Assembly: GCA_965661005.1 (NCBI GenBank) | Contig: CBFICB010000002.1 | Span: 62,001-126,000 of the forward strand | Length of the DNA stretch: 64,000 nucleotides | Origin: UBA5109 sp965661005 | Lineage (GTDB): Bacteria > Pseudomonadota > Gammaproteobacteria > Pseudomonadales > Pseudohongiellaceae | Direction of reading: 5' to 3' | Shown here: positions 1 to 8,772 of the stretch, in pieces | Position numbering within the stretch: position 1 is the first letter of the stretch | Layout of the letters: the number at the start of each line of letters is the position of its first letter | Notes under the pieces: generated by a model | The model's input: the letters and a program-made list of their open reading frames with translations, nothing else | Told to the model about the DNA's origin: nothing | Databases searched by the model: none | Program-made: the position numbers and the translations under genes

Positions 1-720
1 TGACATTTTTTCAGCATTCAGGGCAACTGCATCACCTTTTATAAAATCTATTTCAACATAAGCAGGTTCATCCGGTGCATTTTCTGGTGAGATCGACCAA
101 AGCCACATATCTTCGTCTGGTTCTGCAGCAGGATCTTCCAGAATGCCACCTTCATAAGAAATATGGAGTAAATTGGCATCCATAGAATATGGCGATTTTT
201 TGCCCTTATCATGATCCACAGCAATATTATGTTCGGCACAATAAGCCATGAGTTTTTCTCTGGAATTTAAGTCCCATTCACGCCAGGGAGCAATAATCTG
301 AATGCCTGGGGATAAGGCATACGCACCTAATTCAAAACGCACCTGATCATTGCCCTTACCAGTGGCACCATGTGAAATAGCGTCGGCGCCAGTTTCTGCG
401 GCCACTTCAACCAAACGCTTGGCGATTAAAGGCCGCGCAATAGACGTTCCTAATAAATATTCCCCTTCATAAATGGTGTTAGCCCGAAACATTGGGAAAA
501 CATAATCTCTTACAAACTCTTCGCGAATATCTTCGATGAAAATTTCCTTGACGCCTAATGCTTCCGCTTTGGCGCGAGCCGGCTCAACCTCTTTACCCTG
601 ACCCAAGTCGGCTGTATAGGTCACAACCTCACATTGGTAGGTATCCTGTAGCCATTTAACAATAACTGAGGTATCCAGACCGCCTGAATAGGCTAGAACC
701 ACCTTATTGATATCCGCCAT
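1..720 (-). CDS. argG: Argininosuccinate synthase, N-terminal 240 codons (cut by window edge)
   Basis: Ligates citrulline and aspartate using ATP, the penultimate step of arginine synthesis, in the cytoplasm. The reverse-strand translation starts MADINKVVLAYSGGLDTS, the PP-loop ATP-binding motif of this family, and continues in frame to base 1 without a stop. The family is about 400 residues, so the C-terminal 40% lies outside the window. Two ATGs are adjacent (723-721 and 720-718). An AGGAG lies 6 bases before the second and only 3 before the first, so I chose the second. It is divergent from pyrC. argD and argF lie about 10 kb away, so arginine genes are scattered. Confidence 0.95.
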   Translation of the reverse strand, partial: MADINKVVLAYSGGLDTSVIVKWLQDTYQCEVVTYTADLGQGKEVEPARAKAEALGVKEIFIEDIREEFVRDYVFPMFRANTIYEGEYLLGTSIARPLIAKRLVEVAAETGADAISHGATGKGNDQVRFELGAYALSPGIQIIAPWREWDLNSREKLMAYCAEHNIAVDHDKGKKSPYSMDANLLHISYEGGILEDPAAEPDEDMWLWSISPENAPDEPAYVEIDFIKGDAVALNAEKMS

Positions 721-864
721 CATGTACTCCTGAGCTTTTAGCTTTAATCGATTTAACTTTGATTTTAGTTCGTCTAAAAAAGGGTCGCTATTGTACCTAG
801 TCAGTCCAGCCATACCAAGGAAAAACTGTTATACTTCAAGCAAATACAGCAGTGGTAATTTTAT

Positions 865-1905
865 ATGCAGCAACTCACAATCATCCGGCCTGATGACTGG
901 CATGTACATTTACGTGATGGTTCTGTACTAAAGAATACTGTCGCTCATACGGCGCGTTATTTTGGCCGTGCCATCGTCATGCCAAACCTGTCACCTGCTG
1001 TCACCACGACTGAAGCCGCTTTGGCGTATCAAGAGCGAATTGTCGAGCAAATCCCAGCTGAATCTACCTTCAAACCATTGATGACGCTTTATCTCACGGA
1101 TAACACGGCCTCTGAAGAAATTAGACGAGCAAAAGCCTCTGGTCAGATATTTGGCGTGAAACTTTATCCTGCTGGTGCGACGACAAACTCTGAATCAGGA
1201 GTTACCGCTGTAGAAAATATTTATCCCTGCCTGGAAACCATGAGTGAACTTGGCTTGCCTCTGCTTATTCATGGCGAGGTTACGCATGACTCTGTGGATA
1301 TTTTTGACAGAGAAAAAGTCTTTATTGACACTATTTTAAGCAAGATTTGTTCACGCTTTCCTACCCTGAAAGTCGTGCTGGAGCATATCACCACAAAACA
1401 GGCTGTCGAGTTTGTCAGCACTTCTTCTGGAAATATAGGCGCAACCATTACTCCCCAACATTTACTTTTTAACCGCAACCACATGCTGGTTGGCGGCATT
1501 CGACCGCACTACTATTGCCTGCCTATTTTAAAACGCAATGAACATCAGCAAGCCTTGCTGGACATTGTCGCCAGTGGTAATAATAAATTTTTTCTCGGCA
1601 CAGACTCTGCTCCTCATGCAACTAATACCAAGGAAAATGCCTGCGGTTGTGCTGGATGCTTCAGTGCCCATGCTGCATTGGAACTCTATGCTGAGGTCTT
1701 TGATGATCTAAATGCTCTGGATAAACTGGAAGCATTTAGCTCTTTTAATGGGCCGGATTTTTATGAACTGCCACGCAACACTGAGCATATAACCTTATCT
1801 AAAACCAGCTGGCAAGCGCCTGAATTTTATGAATTTGCTAATCAGATAATTACACCTCTGCGCGCCAATGAACAGTTGCTATGGACTGTTAGCAATAACA
1901 GTTAA
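865..1905 (+). CDS. pyrC: Dihydroorotase (class II, PyrC type)
   Basis: Cyclises carbamoyl aspartate to dihydroorotate, third step of pyrimidine synthesis. At 346 residues it has the usual length of the short homodimeric PyrC. Binuclear zinc-site residues are visible: the HVHLRDG motif (H13, H15), the carboxylated lysine in GVKLYP (K99), H136, H174 and D247 in GTDSAPH. There is no strong Shine-Dalgarno, but the start fits the family N-terminus. It is followed 15 bases later by rnt, suggesting co-transcription. pyrB lies elsewhere in the window (27.9 kb), as is normal when PyrB and PyrC do not form one complex gene. Confidence 0.96.
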   Translation: MQQLTIIRPDDWHVHLRDGSVLKNTVAHTARYFGRAIVMPNLSPAVTTTEAALAYQERIVEQIPAESTFKPLMTLYLTDNTASEEIRRAKASGQIFGVKLYPAGATTNSESGVTAVENIYPCLETMSELGLPLLIHGEVTHDSVDIFDREKVFIDTILSKICSRFPTLKVVLEHITTKQAVEFVSTSSGNIGATITPQHLLFNRNHMLVGGIRPHYYCLPILKRNEHQQALLDIVASGNNKFFLGTDSAPHATNTKENACGCAGCFSAHAALELYAEVFDDLNALDKLEAFSSFNGPDFYELPRNTEHITLSKTSWQAPEFYEFANQIITPLRANEQLLWTVSNNS

Positions 1906-1920
1906 TAGGAACTGTAATAA

Positions 1921-2556
1921 GTGACTGAAAAGAACAAAACTAAAATCAAAACCCCACTTTCAGCTCGCTTTCGTGGCTATTTACCCGTGGTAATAGATAT
2001 TGAAACGGCTGGATTCAATGCTGAAACTGATGCAATCCTTGAAGTCTCAGCCGTGATTCTCGGCATGGATGACAGAAACCATCTAACGCCTGAAATAACC
2101 CATACTTATCACGTGCAGCCATTTGAAGGTGCAAACCTGGATGAAGCCTCTCTCAAATTCACTGGCATCAATCCTTTTCATCCCTTGCGTATCGCTCATC
2201 CAGAAAAAGAAGTCTTTTCGGACATGTTTAAACATATTCGCAAGAAAATGAAAGCTGAGGGCTGCAGCCGCGCAATTGTGGTTGCCCATAACGCGCATTT
2301 TGATCATGGTTTCATTCGCGCAGCCAGCGAGCGCCACAACTTAAAACGCAATCCTTTTCACCCCTTTTCAAGCCTTGATACTGCCACTTTATCTGCCTTA
2401 AGCTTTGGTCAAACAGTGCTTTCCAGAGCCTGTGAAGCAGCAGGCCTGAATTTTGATAACGAGCAAGCTCATTCAGCAAAGTACGATGCAGAAAAAACAG
2501 CGGACCTGTTTTGTTATATTGTTAACCACTGGAAAAACCTAGGGGGCTGGCCTTGA
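1921..2556 (+). CDS. rnt: Ribonuclease T
   Basis: A DEDDh 3'-5' exonuclease that trims the 3' ends of tRNAs and other stable RNAs, turning over the CCA end. The 211-residue protein shows ExoI DIETAGF (D26, E28), the central AHNAHFDHGF motif and the C-terminal HSAKYDAEKTADL motif with the catalytic His and Asp. The start codon is GTG, preceded by AGGAA about 11 bases upstream. The stop overlaps the TTG start of the next gene by three bases (TTGA), implying translational coupling. Confidence 0.95.
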   Translation: MTEKNKTKIKTPLSARFRGYLPVVIDIETAGFNAETDAILEVSAVILGMDDRNHLTPEITHTYHVQPFEGANLDEASLKFTGINPFHPLRIAHPEKEVFSDMFKHIRKKMKAEGCSRAIVVAHNAHFDHGFIRAASERHNLKRNPFHPFSSLDTATLSALSFGQTVLSRACEAAGLNFDNEQAHSAKYDAEKTADLFCYIVNHWKNLGGWP

Positions 2557-4196
2557 GTACTTTATTAGGTGACACAATTAGCGAGCGCTGGATCGACAGC
2601 GCCAAAAATAGTTCGTTTGAACAGGACTATTTAATTATTGATACCCTGGGACCGAAGCTCAGTCCTCTAAAAGCATTAACCGGAAGCATTGTTCTTTCGC
2701 GACAGATCAAAAAGATAAGCCCTGAACAGAATGTTGCCACTTTATTGCCCTCCAGTGCCGGAGCAATGCTTTGCAATATGGCTATATTATTGTTGGGTAA
2801 AACTTTGGTGAACCTGAACTACACAGCCAGCAAGGAATCCGTCAAGTCTTCAATCGAACAGGCTGACATTAAAACTATTTATACCTCTTCACGATTTCTG
2901 CAACGTCTGGAGGCTCGAGGCATAGATACGAGCTGGCTGGAGGACTCTGCTCAGGTCGTTATTCTGGAAAAAATTCGTGAATCAACTTCATTTTTTCAAC
3001 AGCTGTCAACCTTGTTGCTTTGTAAATTTTCTTCACCAGAAAAAATTAAAAGACGTTATCTCAACAAGGTAAGTAAAGAAGCGCCAGCTGTCATTTTATT
3101 TTCCAGTGGCAGCGAAGCCGATCCCAAAGGCATCGTACTAAGTCATAGAAATATATTAACCAATATCGATCAGTTTAAAGTACTTTTAAAAGCCCAACCA
3201 CAAGATGTAATGCTGGCAAACCTTCCACTGTTTCATGCTCTTGGACTTACAGTGACAGAATTTATGCCTTTAATTGAAGGTGTAGCCATTGTCTGCCATG
3301 CCGACCCGACTGATGCACTAGCGACAGCCAATGCCATAAAGAAATACAATATTACTATCATGTTCGGGACCTCTACTTTTTATCGCTTGTATATTCGTAA
3401 TCCAAAAATCAGCAAAGAATTACTGGAGCCATTACGTCTTGTTATCGCAGGAGCAGAAAAGCTTCAAACTGAAGTAAGAGAAGAATTTTTTTCAAAATTC
3501 GACAAATATATTTATGAAGGCTACGGCGCCACTGAAACTGCACCGGTAGCCAGCGTTAATATGCCAGATGAAACGGATGATGATGGCAATATCATCATCA
3601 ACCACAAAGCCAATTCAGTTGGGATGCCAATTCCTGATACCGAAATTATGATTGTCGACCCCGACAGCATGGAGAGTCTACCCACTGGAGAATCCGGAAT
3701 GATTTTAATCCATGGCGGTCAAGTCATGCAGGGCTATCTGAATAACCCTGAGAAATCCGAGCAAGCTTTGCCAGAAATTAACGGAAAGACCTGGTATGTC
3801 AGTGGAGATAAAGGCTATCTGGATGAGGACGGCTTTTTATTCATACAGGATCGTTACTCCCGTTTTGCCAAGATTGGTGGCGAAATGATCGCATTAGGGC
3901 AAGTGGAATCCACAATTCGTAAAGTGATAGGTGATATTGAACTGGAAGTCGTTGCCGTTAATATTCCAAATCCCAAAAAAGGAGAAACTATCATCGTCCT
4001 GGCAAATCGAAGCCTTGACCAAAAGGAGCTTCGAGACAAGCTGCTTGATAATGGCTTAACCTCCCTTTCACTACCGAGCGCCTATTTCCTTGTCGACGAA
4101 ATACCTAAATTAGGCACGGGTAAAACCGATTTTGGTACCGCCAAAAACCATGCTATGCGGATAGCTGAGATTGGCAGCAAGTATAGTAAAAAATAA
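2553..4196 (+). CDS. AMP-forming acyl-CoA/acyl-ACP synthetase, Aas C-terminal-like
   Basis: A 547-residue ANL-superfamily enzyme expected to adenylate a fatty acid and transfer it to CoA or ACP. The phosphate-binding P-loop is FSSGSEADPKG, followed by the YGATE motif and the SGDKGYLDEDGFLFIQDR hinge region. Overall it reads like the synthetase half of E. coli Aas (lysophospholipid acyltransferase/acyl-ACP synthetase), but without the N-terminal PlsC domain. It starts at a TTG overlapping the rnt stop, with AGGGGG a few bases upstream. A separate PlsC-like protein lies at 23-24 kb. The substrate cannot be read from sequence. Confidence 0.8.
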   Translation: MSTLLGDTISERWIDSAKNSSFEQDYLIIDTLGPKLSPLKALTGSIVLSRQIKKISPEQNVATLLPSSAGAMLCNMAILLLGKTLVNLNYTASKESVKSSIEQADIKTIYTSSRFLQRLEARGIDTSWLEDSAQVVILEKIRESTSFFQQLSTLLLCKFSSPEKIKRRYLNKVSKEAPAVILFSSGSEADPKGIVLSHRNILTNIDQFKVLLKAQPQDVMLANLPLFHALGLTVTEFMPLIEGVAIVCHADPTDALATANAIKKYNITIMFGTSTFYRLYIRNPKISKELLEPLRLVIAGAEKLQTEVREEFFSKFDKYIYEGYGATETAPVASVNMPDETDDDGNIIINHKANSVGMPIPDTEIMIVDPDSMESLPTGESGMILIHGGQVMQGYLNNPEKSEQALPEINGKTWYVSGDKGYLDEDGFLFIQDRYSRFAKIGGEMIALGQVESTIRKVIGDIELEVVAVNIPNPKKGETIIVLANRSLDQKELRDKLLDNGLTSLSLPSAYFLVDEIPKLGTGKTDFGTAKNHAMRIAEIGSKYSKK

Positions 4197-4208
4197 TATA
4201 TCTTATTT

Positions 4209-4227
4209 GACAATGATTCTCATTTAG
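4209..4227 (+). promoter_or_regulatory. Fur box upstream of bfd
   Basis: GACAATGATTCTCATTTAG matches the 19-bp Fur consensus GATAATGATAATCATTATC at most positions, including both AATGAT/TCATT half-sites. It sits about 45-60 bases before the bfd start, where a promoter would be. The inference is iron-repressed expression of bfd, as in other Proteobacteria. Confidence 0.75.
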
Positions 4228-4270
4228 CTTACCATTCTCATCAATCTGAATTAGCTCAAAGTCTATCAAT

Positions 4271-4456
4271 ATGTACGTATGTCTCTGCAAGGCTGTCACT
4301 GACCGCCAAATCAAAGATTCCATCAACGGAGGTGCTACCTCCTTTGCTGAAGTACGCAGACACCTTGGTGTTTCTACCCAATGTGGAAAATGCATGCAGC
4401 AGGCTAAATCAATCGTAGAAACAACTACCAAGAAAACATCTTTTCACCCTGCTTGA
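4271..4456 (+). CDS. bfd: Bacterioferritin-associated ferredoxin
   Basis: A 61-residue [2Fe-2S] protein that docks on bacterioferritin and passes electrons to the haem so that stored ferric iron is reduced and released. The four ligand cysteines are in the family pattern: C4 and C6 (MYVCLC) and C38 and C41 (QCGKC). The length is normal for Bfd. It lies just ahead of bfr, with a Fur-box match upstream. The two genes are about 200 bases apart and likely separately controlled, bfd being induced on iron starvation. Confidence 0.95.
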   Translation: MYVCLCKAVTDRQIKDSINGGATSFAEVRRHLGVSTQCGKCMQQAKSIVETTTKKTSFHPA

Positions 4457-4544
4457 TATTGCTGTCTTCTTCCATTTCCTTATTGATCTTTAATTAACGA
4501 CTAACACTTTTTTCTTAGTTATATTGCTTATTGAGAAACGTAAT

Positions 4545-4560
4545 AATAAGCATTCTTATT
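4545..4560. promoter_or_regulatory. Palindrome AATAAGCATTCTTATT upstream of bfr
   Basis: A near-perfect inverted repeat (AATAAG / CTTATT around CATT) about 100 bases before bfr. It resembles a degenerate Fur/Fur-like site in composition but is not a strong consensus match. It could be an operator for bfr or chance in AT-rich DNA. Confidence 0.3.
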
Positions 4561-4662
4561 CATATATTTCCTTATATATTAATAACTTAGCTATAGACTT
4601 TTAGCGCGTACTTATCCAGAATATCCATAGTTTTCGCATTAACGCAGTTACGGAGGTAAATA

Positions 4663-5133
4663 ATGCAAGGTGACAAGCAGGTAATAACCCATCTCAACAA
4701 AGTACTTGGCAACGAACTGGTGGCCATTAACCAGTATTTTTTACATGCCAAAATGCTACAAGACTGGGGTTTAAAGGAACTCGCAGACTATACTCATCAT
4801 GAGTCAATTGACGAGATGAAGCATGCAGATCAATTGATAGAGCGTATTTTATTTTTAGAGGGGCTGCCCAATTTACAGGATCTTGGCAAACTTCATATTG
4901 GCGAAGATACTGAAGAAATGATGAAATCTGACCTGGCACTAGAAATGCGCGCTATTCCGGATTTGCGTGACGCAATTGTTTATTGCGAAAGCGTTAAAGA
5001 CTTTGTTTCTCGTGATCTATTTCAGGAAATACTGGATGCCGAGGAAGAACATGTCGACTGGCTGGAAACTCAAATCAGCCTGATTGAAAAAATGGGTATT
5101 CAGAACTATCTTTCAGAAAAGATGGGCGAGTAA
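4663..5133 (+). CDS. bfr: Bacterioferritin (haem-binding, ferroxidase-competent)
   Basis: A 24-mer iron-storage protein that oxidises Fe(II) and mineralises it in its cavity. The 156-residue sequence keeps every key residue in the E. coli numbering: ferroxidase ligands E18, E51, H54, E94, E127 and H130, and the haem-axial M52. This makes it a functional haem-containing alpha-type subunit rather than a haem-less partner. A GGAGG lies about 8 bases upstream. It pairs functionally with bfd and is followed by a strong bidirectional terminator. Confidence 0.97.
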   Translation: MQGDKQVITHLNKVLGNELVAINQYFLHAKMLQDWGLKELADYTHHESIDEMKHADQLIERILFLEGLPNLQDLGKLHIGEDTEEMMKSDLALEMRAIPDLRDAIVYCESVKDFVSRDLFQEILDAEEEHVDWLETQISLIEKMGIQNYLSEKMGE

Positions 5134-5172
5134 AACGCTCAACCGAAAACGACATTACTGAGAAAAACAAAA

Positions 5173-5227
5173 CTCCCTATCAGCTCTTACTACTGATATT
5201 TTAGTAAGGCACATAGGGAGATTTTTT
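5173..5227. terminator. Bidirectional terminator between bfr and the hydrolase gene
   Basis: An outer stem CTCCCTAT / ATAGGGAG and an inner stem CTTACTA / TAGTAAG form a long hairpin. It is followed by a T-run on the plus strand and preceded by an A-rich run that gives a T-run on the minus strand. It serves the convergent genes bfr and the alpha/beta hydrolase. Confidence 0.85.
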
Positions 5228-5247
5228 AGACTTTAAGACAATATTAC

Positions 5248-6327
5248 TTATTCCATTTCGGCAGCAAGATCGATAATCACTTCAACAATCTCGCCATTAT
5301 TGGTTTCAGCCATCATAAAGTGACCATTACCAACCAGTCCTAAATCAGGCAGATAAACAAAACTGGCATCCGCACCAGCCTGAGTTAAAACACTAGTTGC
5401 GCATTCCAAACCGAGAATCTGAGTCAAGCCCTGTTGTGAACCAACCATGGCCACAGGCTTACCAGCCAAACTGCTTAACTGACTCACAGAGCCCTGAGCC
5501 TGCATCATGCAACCATTGCCGGCATCAACACCTGAAAAATTTGCCGGTAAGGCAGGGCTAAAACTCATAGATGGTCTTATATCATCACCCAACAAATTGC
5601 TGCCAGCCGCTTCAATAGCAATGATACCAACGACATTATCAGGATTATCATCAGCTGCCAGCCAACCAGTTGGCCCGCCTGCAGAATGGGTAATGATGAT
5701 GGACGGACCAAGTCGATCCAGTAAAAGTGATAAATCTTCTGCAGCAATATCGTTACCCGCATAAGGCCCAGGAGGCGAGCTCGCCAACCAATTTAGAATG
5801 CTTTGATCATTTGCATCACTTAAATCTCCAGGCCAATTGTCTGCAGTTGCAAGAAAATTAATCAAGCCTGAGGAAGTATTTGGACCTAAATCTCCATAGT
5901 CTGCACTCGTTGGTGATCGACCGTAGCCCGGACGGTCAATCCAGTAAACATCAAAACCGGCCGCCAGAAAGTAATCTCTCCAACCATCTCTACCATCCGG
6001 AGTGCTAAACCAATCAGCCGCTTGTCCACCACCACCATGAACCAAAATCAGCGGATATGGATGTTGTGGATTGGCAGCTAACTGATAACCGACATACATC
6101 TGGTTTTTCATAGCCAGACCAGGTGCACCAAAAGGACCTGGATTAGGATTACCGGCAACCTCATAGGTTTCACCACCCACATAAAAATGCCCCTGCCCTC
6201 TTAAGGAAATAATGCCTGCTTCGCCTTCAGCATTTGCTGTTACAGTTCCGAAAAGTGCTGTAGTAAGAGCAAGTACAGGCAAAAATAAGCCTTTTATAAG
6301 ATTAAAAAATACCATTTTGTTCTCCAA
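5248..6327 (-). CDS. Secreted alpha/beta hydrolase, esterase 713-like
   Basis: A 359-residue exported hydrolase. A signal peptide covers about residues 1-33 (hydrophobic core, then ANA-EG). The fold is shown by the oxyanion HGGGG at about 97-101 and the DRPGYGRSP strand turn. The nucleophile elbow is THSAGG with S215, an acid is at about E239 (IEAAG), and a late histidine is H336 in GNGHFMMAE. The GNGH/GNSH tail and the THSxGG elbow resemble the esterase 713 family; the substrate is unknown. A single gene flanked by a terminator downstream. Confidence 0.75.
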   Translation of the reverse strand: MENKMVFFNLIKGLFLPVLALTTALFGTVTANAEGEAGIISLRGQGHFYVGGETYEVAGNPNPGPFGAPGLAMKNQMYVGYQLAANPQHPYPLILVHGGGGQAADWFSTPDGRDGWRDYFLAAGFDVYWIDRPGYGRSPTSADYGDLGPNTSSGLINFLATADNWPGDLSDANDQSILNWLASSPPGPYAGNDIAAEDLSLLLDRLGPSIIITHSAGGPTGWLAADDNPDNVVGIIAIEAAGSNLLGDDIRPSMSFSPALPANFSGVDAGNGCMMQAQGSVSQLSSLAGKPVAMVGSQQGLTQILGLECATSVLTQAGADASFVYLPDLGLVGNGHFMMAETNNGEIVEVIIDLAAEME

Positions 6328-6455
6328 ACATATCTACAAAGAACGCGCAGAATAACGTCTATCGTGGTTAGGGTCTATGTTTTAGCTGTGAATATTTGAT
6401 GGAAATAAAAATTTATTTCAATAAAACCTAATGCAAAAAGGTCACTCAGCATGAA

Positions 6456-7022
6456 TTAATAGTTCAGCATTGTACGACGCCAGTTAAGGAAGCCAAAAAC
6501 CACAATAACGACATAAGCAAGAAATAGTAAGGCAGTTAAGTACAGCCCTCGATCGACATATAAATAAATAGAAATTCCATCAATGACAAACCAGTACAGC
6601 CAATTTTCCAGAATTTTATAGATCACCATAAAGGTCGTCAGCACGCTAGCCCAGGTAGTAAAAGAATCAATATAGGGCCATGCGGCAGCGGTGTAAGTTT
6701 GCATAAACCAGCCATTGAACCAGGCTAAAAGTAAGATCAAAACGATGATCACAGCATGCTGCCATATTTTAAGTGTTTTGATCTCCAGGCCATGATGGTC
6801 AATGCCTCCATATTGCCATTGTAGCCAGCCGGCAATGGCCATAAAAACATAAAAAACATTCAGCATGGACTCCATCATCAGACCGACTTGCCAAAAAAGA
6901 TAGACATAGAGAAATGAGCTGATAAAGGCGCACAACCAGCACCAAATTATTTCTTTAGCGGCTAGAATAAGATAGGCAATTGCCAGAATAACGCCTAAAA
7001 TTTCCAGAATGTGAAAACTCAT
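6456..7022 (-). CDS. PnuC-family vitamin-precursor transporter
   Basis: A 188-residue inner-membrane protein with about seven hydrophobic helices. It ends in the typical PnuC segment IDGISIYLYVDRGLYLTALL. PnuC-family carriers move nicotinamide riboside, riboflavin or thiamine by facilitated diffusion coupled to intracellular phosphorylation. The family member beside it is a YkoF-like thiamine/HMP-binding protein, so the thiamine-type PnuT is a better guess than NR transport. The start ATG overlaps the stop of the YkoF-like gene by four bases (ATGA). Specificity is inferred from context only. Confidence 0.8.
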   Translation of the reverse strand: MSFHILEILGVILAIAYLILAAKEIIWCWLCAFISSFLYVYLFWQVGLMMESMLNVFYVFMAIAGWLQWQYGGIDHHGLEIKTLKIWQHAVIIVLILLLAWFNGWFMQTYTAAAWPYIDSFTTWASVLTTFMVIYKILENWLYWFVIDGISIYLYVDRGLYLTALLFLAYVVIVVFGFLNWRRTMLNY

Positions 7023-7267
7023 TCTGCGACATAACCGGGAATAAATTTGCTCACAAAAACGGCTCGCCCATGCTCTTCATAACTCCAGGCTAGCATGGCC
7101 GTTAACACCTCCATGACATATTGGTATTCACCAAAAACAGTCGTTGAAGTGGCAGTGGTGGATATATCCAGGTTCGGATAAGTATTTAACTTATCAATGA
7201 AGCTTTTTATCAGGGTTTTAAAGTCTTCATTGAAGGGGTACATCGATATTTCTACCATGATATTCAT
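7019..7267 (-). CDS. YkoF-like thiamine/HMP-binding domain protein
   Basis: An 82-residue soluble protein that resembles one repeat of Bacillus YkoF and the MTH1187/thiamine-binding superfamily. It has an N-terminal strand (VEISMYPFNEDF), a helix, a G-E-Y-x-x-V-M-E-V-L second motif and a final strand (AVFVSKFIPGY). YkoF binds thiamine or hydroxymethylpyrimidine. Its start and stop overlap the neighbouring transporter genes by four bases each, so the three products are likely made in fixed proportion. Family assignment is by pattern recognition; ligand binding is inferred. Confidence 0.6.
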   Translation of the reverse strand: MNIMVEISMYPFNEDFKTLIKSFIDKLNTYPNLDISTTATSTTVFGEYQYVMEVLTAMLAWSYEEHGRAVFVSKFIPGYVAE

Positions 7268-8136
7268 AAAATTGTTTCCATTTTTTCCTTGTAAGTAAAT
7301 CGTGTTTTATATAAGACATTTATAATCACTCCGGCACAAACCAGCGCCATTCCAAGGTAGGTCATGGTGTTAAAACTCTCACCAAAAATGATAAAGCCAA
7401 GCGCAATGGTATAAATAATGCTGGTGTAATTAACGATTGAAACTGTAGCAATATCTGCAATCTGGTAGGCTCGTGTTAAATAATATTGTGCAACCTGACT
7501 GGTAAGTCCAACCATTGCTAAATAGAACCACTCAATGCCTTGTGGCATTTCCCATTTAAAAATGACCCATAAACCTGTCACAGGCAAACACAACAAAGGG
7601 AAGTAAAACATAATGACTAAGGGGTGCTCAGTTGTACTTAGTTTTCTCACGCAGTTATACGCTAAACCCATTACCATCGATGCAGTAATACCTACAAATA
7701 AATGAAAAAGTGAAATTCGACTATCGAAACCCTGAATCACTACAATTCCACTAAAACTCAAGGCAAAGAATAAAAACTGTAAAGGACTGACTTTTTCCTT
7801 TACAAAAAAGATGCCCAGAATAGCTGTAAAAATCGGTGCTAGATAAAGTAAAGTAGATGCTGCAGCGAGGGGCACTACTTGAATCAGATAATAATTCATA
7901 GAAAGTGCTGTGACACCCGCTATGCCACGGATTATTAATATTTTTTTGTTATTACCAAACACCGGAACTCTGGCTTTCAGTAAACTATATAAGCAAGCCA
8001 CAATAGAAAAAACGGCTCGAAAAAAAATGATTTCAAGCACAGGAATATTGGGTATAAGTTTGACAAAGACTGTCATTAGGGCGAATAGAAAAGTCGCCAC
8101 CAGCATGAAAACAACGCCACGCAATGAGTCAGACAT
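7264..8136 (-). CDS. EamA/DMT-superfamily transporter
   Basis: A 290-residue inner-membrane protein with about ten transmembrane helices arranged as two EamA repeats. The family pattern FALMTVFVKL opens the protein, and SIVNYTSIIYTIALGFIIFGE sits in the second repeat. DMT transporters export or import small metabolites. Here it is first in a three-gene unit with the YkoF-like and PnuC-like genes (ATGA overlaps), which suggests a related substrate. The substrate cannot be derived from sequence. Confidence 0.85.
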   Translation of the reverse strand: MSDSLRGVVFMLVATFLFALMTVFVKLIPNIPVLEIIFFRAVFSIVACLYSLLKARVPVFGNNKKILIIRGIAGVTALSMNYYLIQVVPLAAASTLLYLAPIFTAILGIFFVKEKVSPLQFLFFALSFSGIVVIQGFDSRISLFHLFVGITASMVMGLAYNCVRKLSTTEHPLVIMFYFPLLCLPVTGLWVIFKWEMPQGIEWFYLAMVGLTSQVAQYYLTRAYQIADIATVSIVNYTSIIYTIALGFIIFGESFNTMTYLGMALVCAGVIINVLYKTRFTYKEKMETIL

Positions 8137-8195
8137 AAGTCATTTTTTAAGCTAAATTTTAACCAAAAAAGAAAGAGCTTTAATGCTCCAGGCGT

Positions 8196-8552
8196 TTACT
8201 CCGCTTCTTTTTCTTCACCAGCTTTCGAAGCAGAAACGTCTTGCAGCAAGGTTTTGAGCTCACCACTTTGATACATTTCTGTCATGATGTCGCATCCGCC
8301 AACTAGTTCTCCGTCTACAAACAGCTGTGGAAATGTCGGCCAATCAGAAATTTTAGGCAGGTTAGCCCTAATTTCAGGGTTTGATAAAATATCAACATAT
8401 GCAAAGCGCTCACCGCATGCCATTAAAATCTGGGTGGCCTGAGATGAAAAACCGCATTGTGGCTGATTAGGATCACCTTTCATGTAAAGAATGATAGGGT
8501 TACTGTTAATTTGTTCTTTAATAGTTTCTTCGATGTTTTGTTCGATACTCAT
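8196..8552 (-). CDS. grxD: Monothiol glutaredoxin (Grx4 type)
   Basis: A 118-residue CGFS-type glutaredoxin that binds a glutathione-ligated [2Fe-2S] cluster with BolA and takes part in Fe-S transfer. It shows the family blocks IILYMKGDPNQPQCGFSSQA, WPTFPQLFVDGELVGGCDI and an acidic tail. The active site is monothiol (CGFS). It is a stand-alone gene on the minus strand. Its role fits the other iron and Fe-S genes in the window but no operon is evident. Confidence 0.95.
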   Translation of the reverse strand: MSIEQNIEETIKEQINSNPIILYMKGDPNQPQCGFSSQATQILMACGERFAYVDILSNPEIRANLPKISDWPTFPQLFVDGELVGGCDIMTEMYQSGELKTLLQDVSASKAGEEKEAE

Positions 8553-8627
8553 GTCATTTCCTAAAAATAATGGTGATAAAACATACCCTAAAGTCTATCC
8601 TCTTGCTAAAAGTCAATCTGTGACTAT

Positions 8628-8647
8628 TTTGCTTAAGTTTGCTTAAG
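8628..8647. repeat. 10-bp tandem duplication TTTGCTTAAG x2
   Basis: Two perfect adjacent copies in the 220-base spacer between grxD and the hyuB-like gene. Function unknown, probably replication slippage. The rest of that spacer shows nothing I can name. Confidence 0.5.
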
Positions 8648-8772
8648 CTCTTAACTCACAAAGGCCTCTACCCTTGAATATTCTGACTTAAACATTCAAC
8701 ATTTTTTGACAACTAGCAAAGTGACTCAAATTTTGAATCAGCTATTTTAGCTGAATTTAGCCAATGAAGATA

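Noticed and set aside
7000..8200. TPP riboswitch ahead of the DMT/YkoF/PnuC unit
   Set aside because: The 59-base gap to grxD contains no THI-box-like sequence (CTGAGA...ACC...GAT...), so none is called.
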